Of a stretch of DNA of 12,757 nucleotides, positions 1-7,339 are shown piece by piece. The first letter of the stretch is position 1. Each line of letters begins with the position of its first letter. The DNA comes from JAVBPA01 sp031549925 (GTDB taxonomy: Bacteria > Bacillota > Clostridia > Oscillospirales > CAG-272), in NCBI GenBank assembly GCA_031549925.1, contig JAVBPA010000129.1, forward strand, positions 1-12,757, read 5' to 3'. The position numbers and the translations under genes were made by a program. Under the pieces are notes generated by a model, which worked only from the letters and a program-made list of their open reading frames with translations, did no database searches and was not told the DNA's origin.

Positions 1-501
1 AACCGGATTCCCCGTGAGATAATGCTTTTCTATAACATCTCCCGGCGGATGGCGGAAAAAACCGCATTTTTTTATTATCTTCAAACTTGCCGTGTTGTCT
101 TCATAGCACCCCGCGCTAATGCAGTCCAGCTTTAAAAAATCAAAACAATAACGAACACCGAGGAAGAAAGCGGCAAACCCCGCTCCCGCGTTCCGGTAGT
201 CCGGATATATCATAATCGCAAGATCAGCGGGCGTATTATTATTTTCCGGTTCGTTTTCAGCCGACAAAAATATTTGTCCTATTCTTGCGCCGTCGCAGCA
301 TCTGACAATTACCGCGATGAAACGGCTTTTTATTTCTTCCGCTGCGAAATCCTCGAAAGAACCTTTGTAGATGTGATTGTAACCCCGCTGTGTTTCCCCG
401 TCGAGCCAGCAGTTATATCCGCCGATATCATCTTCTTTTGGAATATATTCGCAAAGGCTTACAAATCCGTCCGTTATGTAGACTTTGTTTTTATTCGTCA
501 T
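1..501 (-). CDS. GNAT-family N-acetyltransferase, C-terminus outside window
   Basis: Reading the minus strand from the ATG at 501 gives 167 open codons up to the window edge, so the C-terminus is missing. The acetyl-CoA binding motif of GNAT enzymes is visible as YRNAGAG at about residues 102-108, after a beta-strand (DLAIMIYP). A W-L-D-G-E-T-Q stretch at residues 32-38 and the segment CYEDNTASLKIIKKCGF further on resemble RimJ/RimL-type acetyltransferases. In that family the Asn and the 'KCGF' segment belong to the C-terminal part of the fold. The enzyme would move an acetyl group from acetyl-CoA to an amine; the substrate cannot be told. Its start overlaps the stop of the upstream GNAT gene by one base (TAATG), and an AAGG lies 8 bases before the ATG, so the two genes form an operon with coupled translation. 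Confidence 0.85.
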   Translation of the reverse strand, partial: MTNKNKVYITDGFVSLCEYIPKEDDIGGYNCWLDGETQRGYNHIYKGSFEDFAAEEIKSRFIAVIVRCCDGARIGQIFLSAENEPENNNTPADLAIMIYPDYRNAGAGFAAFFLGVRYCFDFLKLDCISAGCYEDNTASLKIIKKCGFFRHPPGDVIEKHYLTGNPV

Positions 502-941
502 TATAGTACCTTTTCAAGCTCTCGTATATCTTTATTGCGGTAAACAAGATCCTCTCTCGCAGAAAATCCCCGGTTTTCCCAAAATTCGTTTCCTGCTTTG
601 TTTTCTTTGAATACAACAAGCAGGATTTTTGATATTTGCTCTTTTTTTAAAGCGTCGGTTGCCGCTTCAAGCAGCGCGCTTCCTATACCGCGGCGTCTCA
701 TATCCGCTTTGACTGCCATGTGGTATATAATTCCCCTGCGTCCGTCGTGTCCGCTCAGAATGACTCCGGAAATTGCTCCGTTCTCCTCCGCGACAAAGCA
801 GGTTTTAGGATTACGGTTTAAATAACGTTTTATTCCGCTTTCAGAATCGTCGGTTTTATTTAAGCCCATTCCCGAAGTTGACAGCCATAATTTATAAACT
901 TCCCCGTAATCCGATATATCCATGTTTCTTATTTTTATCAT
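501..941 (-). CDS. GNAT-family acetyltransferase, YpeA-like
   Basis: This is a complete 146-residue cytosolic GNAT acetyltransferase. The acetyl-CoA pyrophosphate-binding loop RRRGIGSAL lies at residues 82-90 (R/Q-x-x-G-x-G), preceded by the beta-4 strand GIIYHMAV. The HDGRRG segment at residues 65-70 and the C-terminal FWENRGF motif match what I recall of the E. coli YpeA group (YDGHRG, YERLGY), which is about the same length. Substrate is unknown. The start is supported by a GAGG five bases upstream of the ATG and by a good promoter at 971-999. It is the first gene of a two-gene operon with the GNAT gene to its left. Confidence 0.88.
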   Translation of the reverse strand: MIKIRNMDISDYGEVYKLWLSTSGMGLNKTDDSESGIKRYLNRNPKTCFVAEENGAISGVILSGHDGRRGIIYHMAVKADMRRRGIGSALLEAATDALKKEQISKILLVVFKENKAGNEFWENRGFSAREDLVYRNKDIRELEKVL

Positions 942-970
942 AGTATCCTCTTTGATTTTTTTCTTTGATT

Positions 971-999
971 ATTATATAACAATTTCTTTTTTGAAACAA
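971..999 (-). promoter_or_regulatory. Sigma-A-type promoter for the GNAT operon
   Basis: On the minus strand a perfect -10 box TATAAT (971-976) lies 17 bases downstream of TTGTTT (994-999), a 3/6 match to the -35 consensus. Transcription would start near 964 and give a leader of about 23 bases with a GAGG site before the ATG at 941. The rest of the divergent gap (942-1162) is very AT-rich. Confidence 0.55.
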
Positions 1000-1162
1000 T
1001 ATGATTAATTATGAAATAATTGTATATTGTTACTTGTTTTTATTTAAAATATTTGATATCATATGAAATCATATAAGTTTTTATATTTTACCAGAGAATA
1101 TAAGTAAAAATATTTACATTGACGGCATATGTAATTAATTATTATTTTATATCATAAAAATA

Positions 1163-1804
1163 ATGAAAAGAGGGATTGATATTTTTAAATCTGTTTCAAA
1201 ATTGGCTTCGATTTTTTCAATGTTTACGGCGCTCGCGGCGATAAATACATTGCTTTTGGGAGTAATTCCAGCCGTTAGATTTGACGGTTACGGTGAAGCT
1301 GTCGGTTTTTTTGACCTCATTCAATTTTTGCCTTCATTTCAATCGTTTATGGCGATAATTTCTGTTTCGGGAATTATTATCACGGTAATATTTGCTTTTA
1401 TTCCTTCCGTTCCGAAAATAATTACCGCTCTGTTCAGCATAATTTCTTTTATTTCTTCCGCCGTCGCATTGCTAACAGTCAATATAAGTATTGTATATTC
1501 AAAAAGCGGAATACCGGCCGAAGGTATTTCTTCCGTTAAAAAAATGGGTTACGGAGTTGATTATTCTTATATAACGGCTGTTTTTTTGATATTTAATTTT
1601 ATAACGGTGGTTCTAGCAATAACGGCTCTTTTCACGGCAAACAAGGCTGAAAAAATGCGCCACCACAGATCGCGTACAAACAGGGTCTCCGGAAAACATT
1701 CCGACAGTCATACAAATTCGGGGAATGACAAAGGATCAAATTCAAAATTTCATTCGATAGATTTATCCTCTTCATACAAAAATAATCCGGAAACCGAAAA
1801 ATAA
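1163..1804 (+). CDS. Four-helix membrane protein of unknown function
   Basis: I do not recognise a family. The 213-residue protein has four hydrophobic segments at about residues 15-37, 60-80, 84-108 and 135-159. A hydrophilic tail rich in Ser, Asn, Lys and His follows (160-213) and begins with a basic run (KMRHHRSRTNR), which suggests a cytosolic C-terminus. The ATG at 1163 has no Shine-Dalgarno sequence. AGAGGG occurs instead inside codons 3-4 (1169-1174), six bases before an in-frame ATT at 1181, so the start is uncertain. The gene lies 58 bases before the vWA gene on the same strand with no terminator between, so it may be the membrane component or first gene of the kinase/phosphatase operon. 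That link is inference from position only. Confidence 0.7.
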   Translation: MKRGIDIFKSVSKLASIFSMFTALAAINTLLLGVIPAVRFDGYGEAVGFFDLIQFLPSFQSFMAIISVSGIIITVIFAFIPSVPKIITALFSIISFISSAVALLTVNISIVYSKSGIPAEGISSVKKMGYGVDYSYITAVFLIFNFITVVLAITALFTANKAEKMRHHRSRTNRVSGKHSDSHTNSGNDKGSNSKFHSIDLSSSYKNNPETEK

Positions 1805-1862
1805 AACTAAACTAAAGAATTGTTAAGTTATTTTATGGTTGTAAAAAATAAAGGAGCAGGTT

Positions 1863-2552
1863 ATGCCGAGCAATTACAAACTGACATATAATGTCGATAT
1901 GGTTTTCTGTATAGATTCAACGGGAAGCATGGACAGTATCATAGATATGGTCAAGGATAACGCTTTGAACTTTTATAACGATGTAACCGCGGCTATGGAA
2001 AGAAAACGCAAGGTTATCGATAAAATGCGTATAAAGATAATAGCTTTCCGCGATTATATCGCAGACGGCGAAAACGCTATGCTTGAAACCGACTTTTTCG
2101 TTTTACCGGACGAAGAAGCGGATTTTTCCGAATGTGTCGATTCTATCGCGGCGGAGGGAGGAGGCGACGATCCGGAAGACGGACTTGAAGCTCTCGGCTA
2201 CGCTATAAGATCGGATTGGAATCCGGAGGGAAAGAAAAAGCGGCAAATCGTCGTGGTTTGGTCAGACGCTCCGGCTCATAAACTTGGATACGGTTCTGTT
2301 TCATCAAATTATCCTGACGGAATGGCGGCAAATTTTGATGAATTGACACGCTGGTGGGGAGGAGCGGGAGCGGAAAGCGAATATATAGACAACGACTCAA
2401 AAAGACTTGTGCTGTTTACACCCGCCGCCGATTGGTGGATGATGATTGTGAATACATGGAACAATGTTTATCATATTCCGACCGAAGAAGGTCAGGGACT
2501 GCGCGAACAGGGATACGAGCAAATGATAGAAACAATCACAAACACAATATGA
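1863..2552 (+). CDS. vWA-domain protein of a vWA-PP2C-kinase triad
   Basis: This 229-residue soluble protein is essentially one von Willebrand factor A domain, which binds partner proteins through a metal ion. The metal site (MIDAS) is seen as D18-S-T-G-S22, matching DxSxS with Thr at the middle position, and as the SDAPAH segment, which supplies the third-loop Asp. The second loop reads EGGGDDPEDGLEAL. That pattern recalls the vWA domains of alpha-kinase (VwkA) proteins rather than classical TerY, where a Thr would coordinate the metal. Tryptophan-rich stretches (RWWGGAG and WWMMIVNTW) mark the C-terminal third. AAGGAG at 1851-1856 sits six bases before the ATG. The stop overlaps the phosphatase start (ATGA). 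It probably scaffolds, or is regulated by, the kinase and phosphatase encoded next; that role is inferred. Confidence 0.88.
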   Translation: MPSNYKLTYNVDMVFCIDSTGSMDSIIDMVKDNALNFYNDVTAAMERKRKVIDKMRIKIIAFRDYIADGENAMLETDFFVLPDEEADFSECVDSIAAEGGGDDPEDGLEALGYAIRSDWNPEGKKKRQIVVVWSDAPAHKLGYGSVSSNYPDGMAANFDELTRWWGGAGAESEYIDNDSKRLVLFTPAADWWMMIVNTWNNVYHIPTEEGQGLREQGYEQMIETITNTI

Positions 2553-3511
2553 TCCAAAAAATAAACGACGGTACTTGTTTTGTTCAAGCCTGCGGGGAAA
2601 TACAGCAGGGCTTGGGCGAGGACGCGTATCTTTGCGTATCATCTTTGAAATGTGATATTATAGCTGTATTTGACGGTTGCGGAGGTCTGGGGTCGCGTAA
2701 ATACCCAAGCGAGGGAGGACATACCGGAGCATATTTGGCGGCGCGCAGAGCCAGAGACGTACTTGCCGCCTGCACGGAAGTTTGCGATGAATTGAACCGC
2801 GATCCGCTGACTGCCATACCGGAGCTTTACGGCGAATGTCTTGTACAAACCTTCCTGAAATATAACTCCGAGCTGAATAGCAAGAACGGCGAAAACCGGC
2901 ATAAAAGCGATATGCAGAAAAGCCTGCCCACAACGGTTTGCGCCGCGGTTATAGGCGATGATACAATGAATTGTTTTTGGGCGGGAGATTCAAGAATTTA
3001 TCTGCTTGATATTTCGGGTTTTCATATAATTTCGGGCGGCAGCGGTGTTTTATCGGATTTTGATGAAACATTTCCCAGCGACAAACGTCTGATTAATTAC
3101 GCTAACGCAGATATACCGTTTAATATCTATACTAAAAAAATTTCCGATCTTCCGGCGAGCTGTGCCGTGATAGCGGTTACAGACGGCGTTTACGCCTATT
3201 TCAGAACAGCTATGGAATTTGAATACGCGCTGCTGCAAACTCTGATTAAAGCCGATTCTCCGCAGGATTGGGGATATTCTCTTAAAAATATTATAGGGGA
3301 ATACGCCTCAGACGATTTTTCGTTCGCGGCTTTGCTGCGCACACCCGGAGGTTTTTCGTGTTTTCGGGAAAATATGAAGATAAGATACGATTATATTTAC
3401 AATAATTATATAAAAATCTTAGAAGACGAGTCGGAGGACAATACCGATAATACCGCCGAACGGCTTTGGCAAAATTACAGAGGGGACTATCTTTCATTAT
3501 GTCAGAGTTGA
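2549..3511 (+). CDS. PP2C-family serine/threonine protein phosphatase
   Basis: A 320-residue Mg/Mn-dependent phosphatase. PP2C landmarks occur in order: GED (residues 23-25), FDGCGG (41-46, the usual DGHGG/DGMGG metal motif), AGDSRIY (145-151), VTDGV with the metal Asp at 212, and the final SDDFSF (254-259, in place of the usual DN). I chose the ATG at 2549 because it overlaps the vWA stop as ATGA and puts the conserved GED at the expected distance from the start. The frame stays open further upstream, but that extension reads as non-globular Arg-rich sequence lying over the vWA gene. No Shine-Dalgarno is present, which fits coupled translation. About 55 residues follow the catalytic core, ending in a W-x2-Y-x3-Y tail. 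It should reverse phosphorylation made by the adjoining kinase. Confidence 0.9.
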   Translation: MIQKINDGTCFVQACGEIQQGLGEDAYLCVSSLKCDIIAVFDGCGGLGSRKYPSEGGHTGAYLAARRARDVLAACTEVCDELNRDPLTAIPELYGECLVQTFLKYNSELNSKNGENRHKSDMQKSLPTTVCAAVIGDDTMNCFWAGDSRIYLLDISGFHIISGGSGVLSDFDETFPSDKRLINYANADIPFNIYTKKISDLPASCAVIAVTDGVYAYFRTAMEFEYALLQTLIKADSPQDWGYSLKNIIGEYASDDFSFAALLRTPGGFSCFRENMKIRYDYIYNNYIKILEDESEDNTDNTAERLWQNYRGDYLSLCQS

Positions 3512-4437
3512 TTAAAATCGGGAATTATATCCTCACGCGTCCTTTATGCGGCCAGGGAAGCGGTTATTCAAAATGGGGATTCGCTTACATGGAGGACGAC
3601 CCGGATAAAACAGAATATTTTATAAAAGAATTTATCTCTCCCGTTTATCCCGATTCATCTTCGGAAATTTCGTCCGATTTGCGCAAATCGATAATACGGG
3701 GCTGCGAAAAATTTTCTGCTAAAAAAAGCAAGCTTTACAGTGCGATAAATTCCGCTTCGAACGGCAATATAATAGGTGTTAACGATTTTTTCAGATTTAA
3801 AACACGTTATTATATTATAACCGATAAAATTGATATAAGCCCGTATGATTTCAAGGCTATAGCAAAGATTCCGCTTGATAAAAAACTTCTTCTTTTGAGA
3901 GTTCTTCTTTACAGCGTTAAATGTATCCATGACTCAGGCGTCATACATGCGGATTTAAAACCGGGGAATATTATAATAAAACGGACTGAAAACGATTTTT
4001 TTACGGCAAAGCTGATCGATTTTGACAGCAGCTTTTTTGAAAACGAACCGCCTGACAATAAAGACGATATTCAGGGCGATCCCGTTTATCTTTCTCCCGA
4101 AACTTTTTTATGCATCGCCGGAGAAGAAGCCTCTTTGACTACAAGGCTAGATATATTTTCTCTCGGTATAATTTTTCATGAAATTTTATGCGGTGAAAGA
4201 CCCGCTTTTGATGATTGCTATGATTATATATATGAATCGGTATTAGACGGAGTTCCGCCGGAAATTTGTCCGGATATTCCGCCCTCAATCGGAGTTATGA
4301 TAAGACTTATGCTTTCGGCTGATCCGATGAACCGTCCGAGAGCGGATGAAATTTCGCAGGCGTTATCAGCCGCTTCCGAATTTTGCAATACTTCTCAAAA
4401 AAAGAACAATTATTTTTCAAAACCCAAATCATTATAG
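3499..4437 (+). CDS. Protein kinase (Hanks-type Ser/Thr) of the vWA-PP2C-kinase triad
   Basis: A 312-residue cytosolic kinase with no membrane helix. The glycine loop GQGSGYSKWGFAY is at residues 18-30, the ATP-binding Lys is K43 (YFIKEF), the catalytic loop is HADLKPGN (150-157), and the metal motif is DFD (174-176). An APE-like SPE lies at 199-201 and DIFSLG at 218-223. Catalytic D152, K154, N157 and D174 are all present, so it looks active. HAD replaces HRD and DFD replaces DFG. Loss of the HRD Arg suggests activity does not depend on activation-loop phosphorylation. The ATG at 3499 overlaps the phosphatase end by 13 bases, and AGAGGGG (3479-3485) lies upstream at a rather long spacing. 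A TTG at 3466 is an alternative start. Kinases of TerY-P triads usually carry C-terminal zinc ribbons; this one ends soon after the kinase fold. Confidence 0.9.
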   Translation: MSELIKIGNYILTRPLCGQGSGYSKWGFAYMEDDPDKTEYFIKEFISPVYPDSSSEISSDLRKSIIRGCEKFSAKKSKLYSAINSASNGNIIGVNDFFRFKTRYYIITDKIDISPYDFKAIAKIPLDKKLLLLRVLLYSVKCIHDSGVIHADLKPGNIIIKRTENDFFTAKLIDFDSSFFENEPPDNKDDIQGDPVYLSPETFLCIAGEEASLTTRLDIFSLGIIFHEILCGERPAFDDCYDYIYESVLDGVPPEICPDIPPSIGVMIRLMLSADPMNRPRADEISQALSAASEFCNTSQKKNNYFSKPKSL

Positions 4438-4549
4438 ACATAATTTTCCATAAATATAATTTATTATATAAGATATATTTTATTTAAATCAGATCATAGT
4501 AAATCAGTATACAATTAAAATTAAAGCAGAGTGTTAAACGGAGCAAAAT

Positions 4550-7147
4550 ATGGCTTGGAAATGTCCGAATTGCGAAACATTGAACCAAGGCAGGAACTGC
4601 GTTGTATGCGGTTCCGAAAAGCCGGCAAGTTCAAACGATAACCCTAAACCTAGAGTAGTTATCGGAAAAAAGAAAATATCAACCGGTGTAATTGTATTGA
4701 TAGCGGCGGTTGTTCTTATAGTCATGTCCGCAACTATATTTTTGGCTCTTTATAACAAAGAAAACAAACCAGTGGCAGATGTTACATCAGACGAAAAAGA
4801 AACAGAGGGTAATATAACAGGAGAAAGTACTTCGGAAAATGGGGAAACAACGAAAAAACCTGATGATGAAGAAACAACAAAAAATACCGAAACAACATCA
4901 AGTTTGAACGAAACCCAAAAACCCGATACAGAAACAACGGAAAAAGAGACAGATTCCGCTTCCCTTACCGGAACTATTACCGCTGTTACTCTCAACACAA
5001 ATTCAATGGATTTAAAAGTGGGATCAACAGCCGCCCTTTCCGCAATGCTTGAATATATCAACGGCGAAATAGACAAAAAAGTAACATGGTCCACATCAAA
5101 CAAAGCGGTTGCGTCAGTAAGTCAAAACGGATTGATCACTGCGGTCGGAGTGGGAACAGCCGTTATAACAGTAAAATCCGTAAACGATAAAACGGCTTTC
5201 TGCAATGTTCAGGTTTCGGCGATCGAAGTCACCGGGGTTGCGCTGACCGCTTCATCCGTCACATTGAAAACAGGTGAAAAATCTACAATCGCGGCAATGC
5301 TGCTACCATCCGACGCAACTGATAAATCGGTTACATGGACCACTTCAGACGCCGGCGTCGCTACAGTAAAAAACGGAATTATAACAGCCGTAGGTGAAGG
5401 AAGTGCTTCTGTAACAGTTAAAACAACCAACGGGAAAACAGCTTCCTGCCAAGTTACGGTTGTATCTAAATCCGTAGAAATTACTTCGGTTACTCTTGAT
5501 AAAAAATCGGTTTCTTTGAAAATCGGAGAAATGGCGGTTATTACAGCGTCATTTACTCCGGCAAACGCCACTGATACAGGTGTCAGCTGGACTTCGTCGA
5601 ATACATCGGTTGCCGGATGCGAAAACGGAATTATCACTGCGGTTTCCGCAGGAACAGCCCAGATAACAGCTTCCACATCAAACGGAAAAAAAGCTGTATG
5701 TACCGTAACGGTAACGGATAACGGACCCGTATCGGTAAGCTTATCCAAAACCGAACTGCATATGACAATGGGTTCAATTACTGTTTTGACAGCCGAAGTG
5801 CTTCCTGAAAATTCTTCTGATAAAACGGTTGAATGGATAAGCTCAGATACTGAAGTTGTGGTATGCGATAACGGAAAATTAACTGCGATTTCTCCGGGAA
5901 CAGCCTTTATCACGGTAAAAACCGTAAACGGAAAAGAAGCGTTCTGCGCCGTTACGGTAACTTCCGCCGCTGTAGAGATTGAATCGTTAGAGCTTGATGT
6001 CGGCGCTTCCATTACGCTTGAAACAGGAACTCAAATGAAGCTAAACGTTAAAATAGAACCTAAAAATGCGGATGATAAAACGCTTTCATGGAAAACTTCT
6101 GACGAAAATATTGTAAAAATTCTTGATAACAGCGGAAATATTTTAACCGGAACCAAGGAAGGCAGCGCGACTGTTACAGTTACGGCAAAGAACGGCAAAA
6201 CCGCTTCGTGCTTGATAACGGTTAAATCACCGGAGCAAACGGAAAATCCGATCACCGATTTTAGTTTTGCTGTCGGCGCGGACGGTACTATATTACTTGT
6301 AGAATATATCGGGGTTTCTGAAAATGTAATAATACCGCAAAAAGTAAACGGACTTGATGTAACAAGCATTTACGATAATGCTTTCAGAGAAAATACAAAG
6401 ATAACAAGCGTGATAATTCCAGCTTCCGTTAAAGAAATAGGAAGAAATGCTTTTGCGTATTGTTATTCTCTTAAAACAGTTACATTTTCCGAAGGGCTTA
6501 TAAAAATAGGAAGCTCAGCTTTTTTGGGAAGTTCTGTTACGGAAATAACTCTTCCATCAACACTTAGTTTAATTTCTGCCGACGCGTTTTCTTCGTGTGT
6601 ATTTCTTACCGATATAAACGTGAGTCCGCAGAATCCTTATTTCGCTTCAGATGCGTACGGCGCGATGTATGATAAATATTTTACAAAGTTGATATGTATG
6701 CCTGCCGGAGCTAAAACTTTTGTGCTTCCCGATACTTTACAGGAAATAGGAGACAACGCGTTTTACGGATGCGTTAATATCAAAAACACTCTTACTCTAC
6801 CAGCTTCTGTTACCAGAATCGGAGATTATGCTTTCACATATTGTTCTGAAATGCTTTCGATTGAAATTCCGGATGGGCTAACATATATAGGAACGGGAGC
6901 TTTCGCGTATTGCGTAAAATTGAATAATTTTACAATACCCGCTTCCGTAGCAAAAATAAACGATAAAGTTTTTCTCGGATGTTCTTCGCTTTTATATTTG
7001 ATTATTCATGATGCAGTACAGGAAATAGAAACCGGAGCGTTTACCGGATGTATTTCAATGACAATTTTATGTTACGAAGATTCATACGCGCACAACTTCG
7101 CAGACCACTACAGAATTCCGTATAATTTAATTATTACCAATCCATAA
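4550..7147 (+). CDS. Surface protein: zinc ribbon, membrane helix, five Big_2 domains, BspA-like LRRs
   Basis: This 865-residue protein has an unusual domain order. Residues 3-21 form a small zinc ribbon, W-x-C-x2-C-x3-N-x4-C-x2-C, close to the RanBP2-type pattern. A basic KKK (40-42) and one membrane helix (about 45-67) place that ribbon in the cytosol and the rest outside. A Thr/Glu/Lys-rich linker (70-140) leads to five Big_2 immunoglobulin-like repeats (143-560). A BspA-type LRR domain follows (about 575-836) with the usual closing segment YEDSYAHNFA...IPY. Such LRRs commonly mediate binding or adhesion in gut bacteria. GGAG at 4540-4543 supports the start. The gene lies 112 AT-rich bases after the kinase gene, so it may share its transcript or have its own promoter. 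Tandem terminators follow. A role as receptor or substrate for the kinase is inferred. Confidence 0.9.
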   Translation: MAWKCPNCETLNQGRNCVVCGSEKPASSNDNPKPRVVIGKKKISTGVIVLIAAVVLIVMSATIFLALYNKENKPVADVTSDEKETEGNITGESTSENGETTKKPDDEETTKNTETTSSLNETQKPDTETTEKETDSASLTGTITAVTLNTNSMDLKVGSTAALSAMLEYINGEIDKKVTWSTSNKAVASVSQNGLITAVGVGTAVITVKSVNDKTAFCNVQVSAIEVTGVALTASSVTLKTGEKSTIAAMLLPSDATDKSVTWTTSDAGVATVKNGIITAVGEGSASVTVKTTNGKTASCQVTVVSKSVEITSVTLDKKSVSLKIGEMAVITASFTPANATDTGVSWTSSNTSVAGCENGIITAVSAGTAQITASTSNGKKAVCTVTVTDNGPVSVSLSKTELHMTMGSITVLTAEVLPENSSDKTVEWISSDTEVVVCDNGKLTAISPGTAFITVKTVNGKEAFCAVTVTSAAVEIESLELDVGASITLETGTQMKLNVKIEPKNADDKTLSWKTSDENIVKILDNSGNILTGTKEGSATVTVTAKNGKTASCLITVKSPEQTENPITDFSFAVGADGTILLVEYIGVSENVIIPQKVNGLDVTSIYDNAFRENTKITSVIIPASVKEIGRNAFAYCYSLKTVTFSEGLIKIGSSAFLGSSVTEITLPSTLSLISADAFSSCVFLTDINVSPQNPYFASDAYGAMYDKYFTKLICMPAGAKTFVLPDTLQEIGDNAFYGCVNIKNTLTLPASVTRIGDYAFTYCSEMLSIEIPDGLTYIGTGAFAYCVKLNNFTIPASVAKINDKVFLGCSSLLYLIIHDAVQEIETGAFTGCISMTILCYEDSYAHNFADHYRIPYNLIITNP
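4976..6229 (+). repeat. Five tandem Big_2 (bacterial Ig-like) repeats
   Basis: Five copies of about 80-84 residues share the pattern V-x-L...L-x-x-G...A-x-(L/F)-x-P...W-(S/T)-(T/S)-S...(G/S)-x-(I/L)-T-(A/G)...G-x-A-x-(I/V)-T-V-x-(T/S)-x-(N/D)-(G/D)-K-x-A-x-C-x-(V/I)-x-V. A Cys near the last strand is present in all five. Copies 3 and 4 have a second Cys just before N-G (AGCENG and VVCDNG). The copies are diverged at DNA level, so the array is old rather than freshly expanded. Confidence 0.85.
6401..7057 (+). repeat. BspA-type leucine-rich repeats
   Basis: About nine repeats of roughly 23 residues follow the pattern I-x-(I/L)-P-x-x-(V/L)-x-x-I-(G/x)-x-x-A-F-x-x-C, for example SVKEIGRNAFAYC, SVTRIGDYAFTYC and GLTYIGTGAFAYC. 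One irregular insertion (YFASDAYGAMYDKY) interrupts the array in the middle, which is usual in this family. Confidence 0.85.
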
Positions 7148-7238
7148 ATATAATAAACTTTTATAGTCAATACCGGTTACGGTTCTTTTTGTGAGATAAA
7201 TATAAAATTATTTTTGCCGTAAAATTATAAATTTTAAT

Positions 7239-7267
7239 GAATCCCCAAAAACTTTACGGGGATTTTT
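7239..7267 (+). terminator. Rho-independent terminator 1 after the surface-protein gene
   Basis: AATCCCC (7240-7246) pairs with GGGGATT (7258-7264), with an added G-T pair at the base and an 11-base loop. The right arm runs into TTTTT. It lies about 90 bases after the stop of the LRR protein gene. Confidence 0.75.
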
Positions 7268-7275
7268 ATAAAAAT

Positions 7276-7310
7276 CGCGGGGCGTTTAGTTTGCTCCGCG
7301 TTTCTTTATT
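7276..7310 (+). terminator. Rho-independent terminator 2, in tandem with the first
   Basis: CGCGGGGC (7276-7283) pairs with GCTCCGCG (7293-7300) over eight pairs with one G-T. The loop is nine bases and TTTCTTTATT follows. It is the GC-richest hairpin in this AT-rich gap and sits nine bases after the first terminator. Confidence 0.75.
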
Positions 7311-7339
7311 TTAAATTTTATTTTTAAGTTAAGCTCTGA

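Noticed and set aside
2354..2548. N-terminal extension of the phosphatase by 65 codons
   Set aside because: The extension overlaps the vWA gene, is Arg/Ser-rich and non-globular, and the ATGA start at 2549 gives a normal PP2C N-terminus.
3466..3498. TTG start for the kinase eleven codons upstream
   Set aside because: No ribosome site precedes it, and ATG at 3499 gives MSELIKIGNYIL, a normal kinase beginning. It remains possible but less likely.
1863..4437. Calling the triad a tellurium-resistance (Ter) operon
   Set aside because: No TerB, TerC, TerD or TerZ-like gene is present; only the phosphorylation triad is shared with such loci.
4750..5103. 117-codon antisense frame over the Thr/Glu linker
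   Set aside because: Its Ser/Val/Phe-rich content is the complement of a Glu/Thr/Lys-rich linker; not a gene.
5209..6012. 267-codon open frame antisense to the Big_2 repeats
   Set aside because: It is a Val/Thr/Ser-rich mirror of the Big_2 coding repeats with no ribosome site; it comes from repeat composition.
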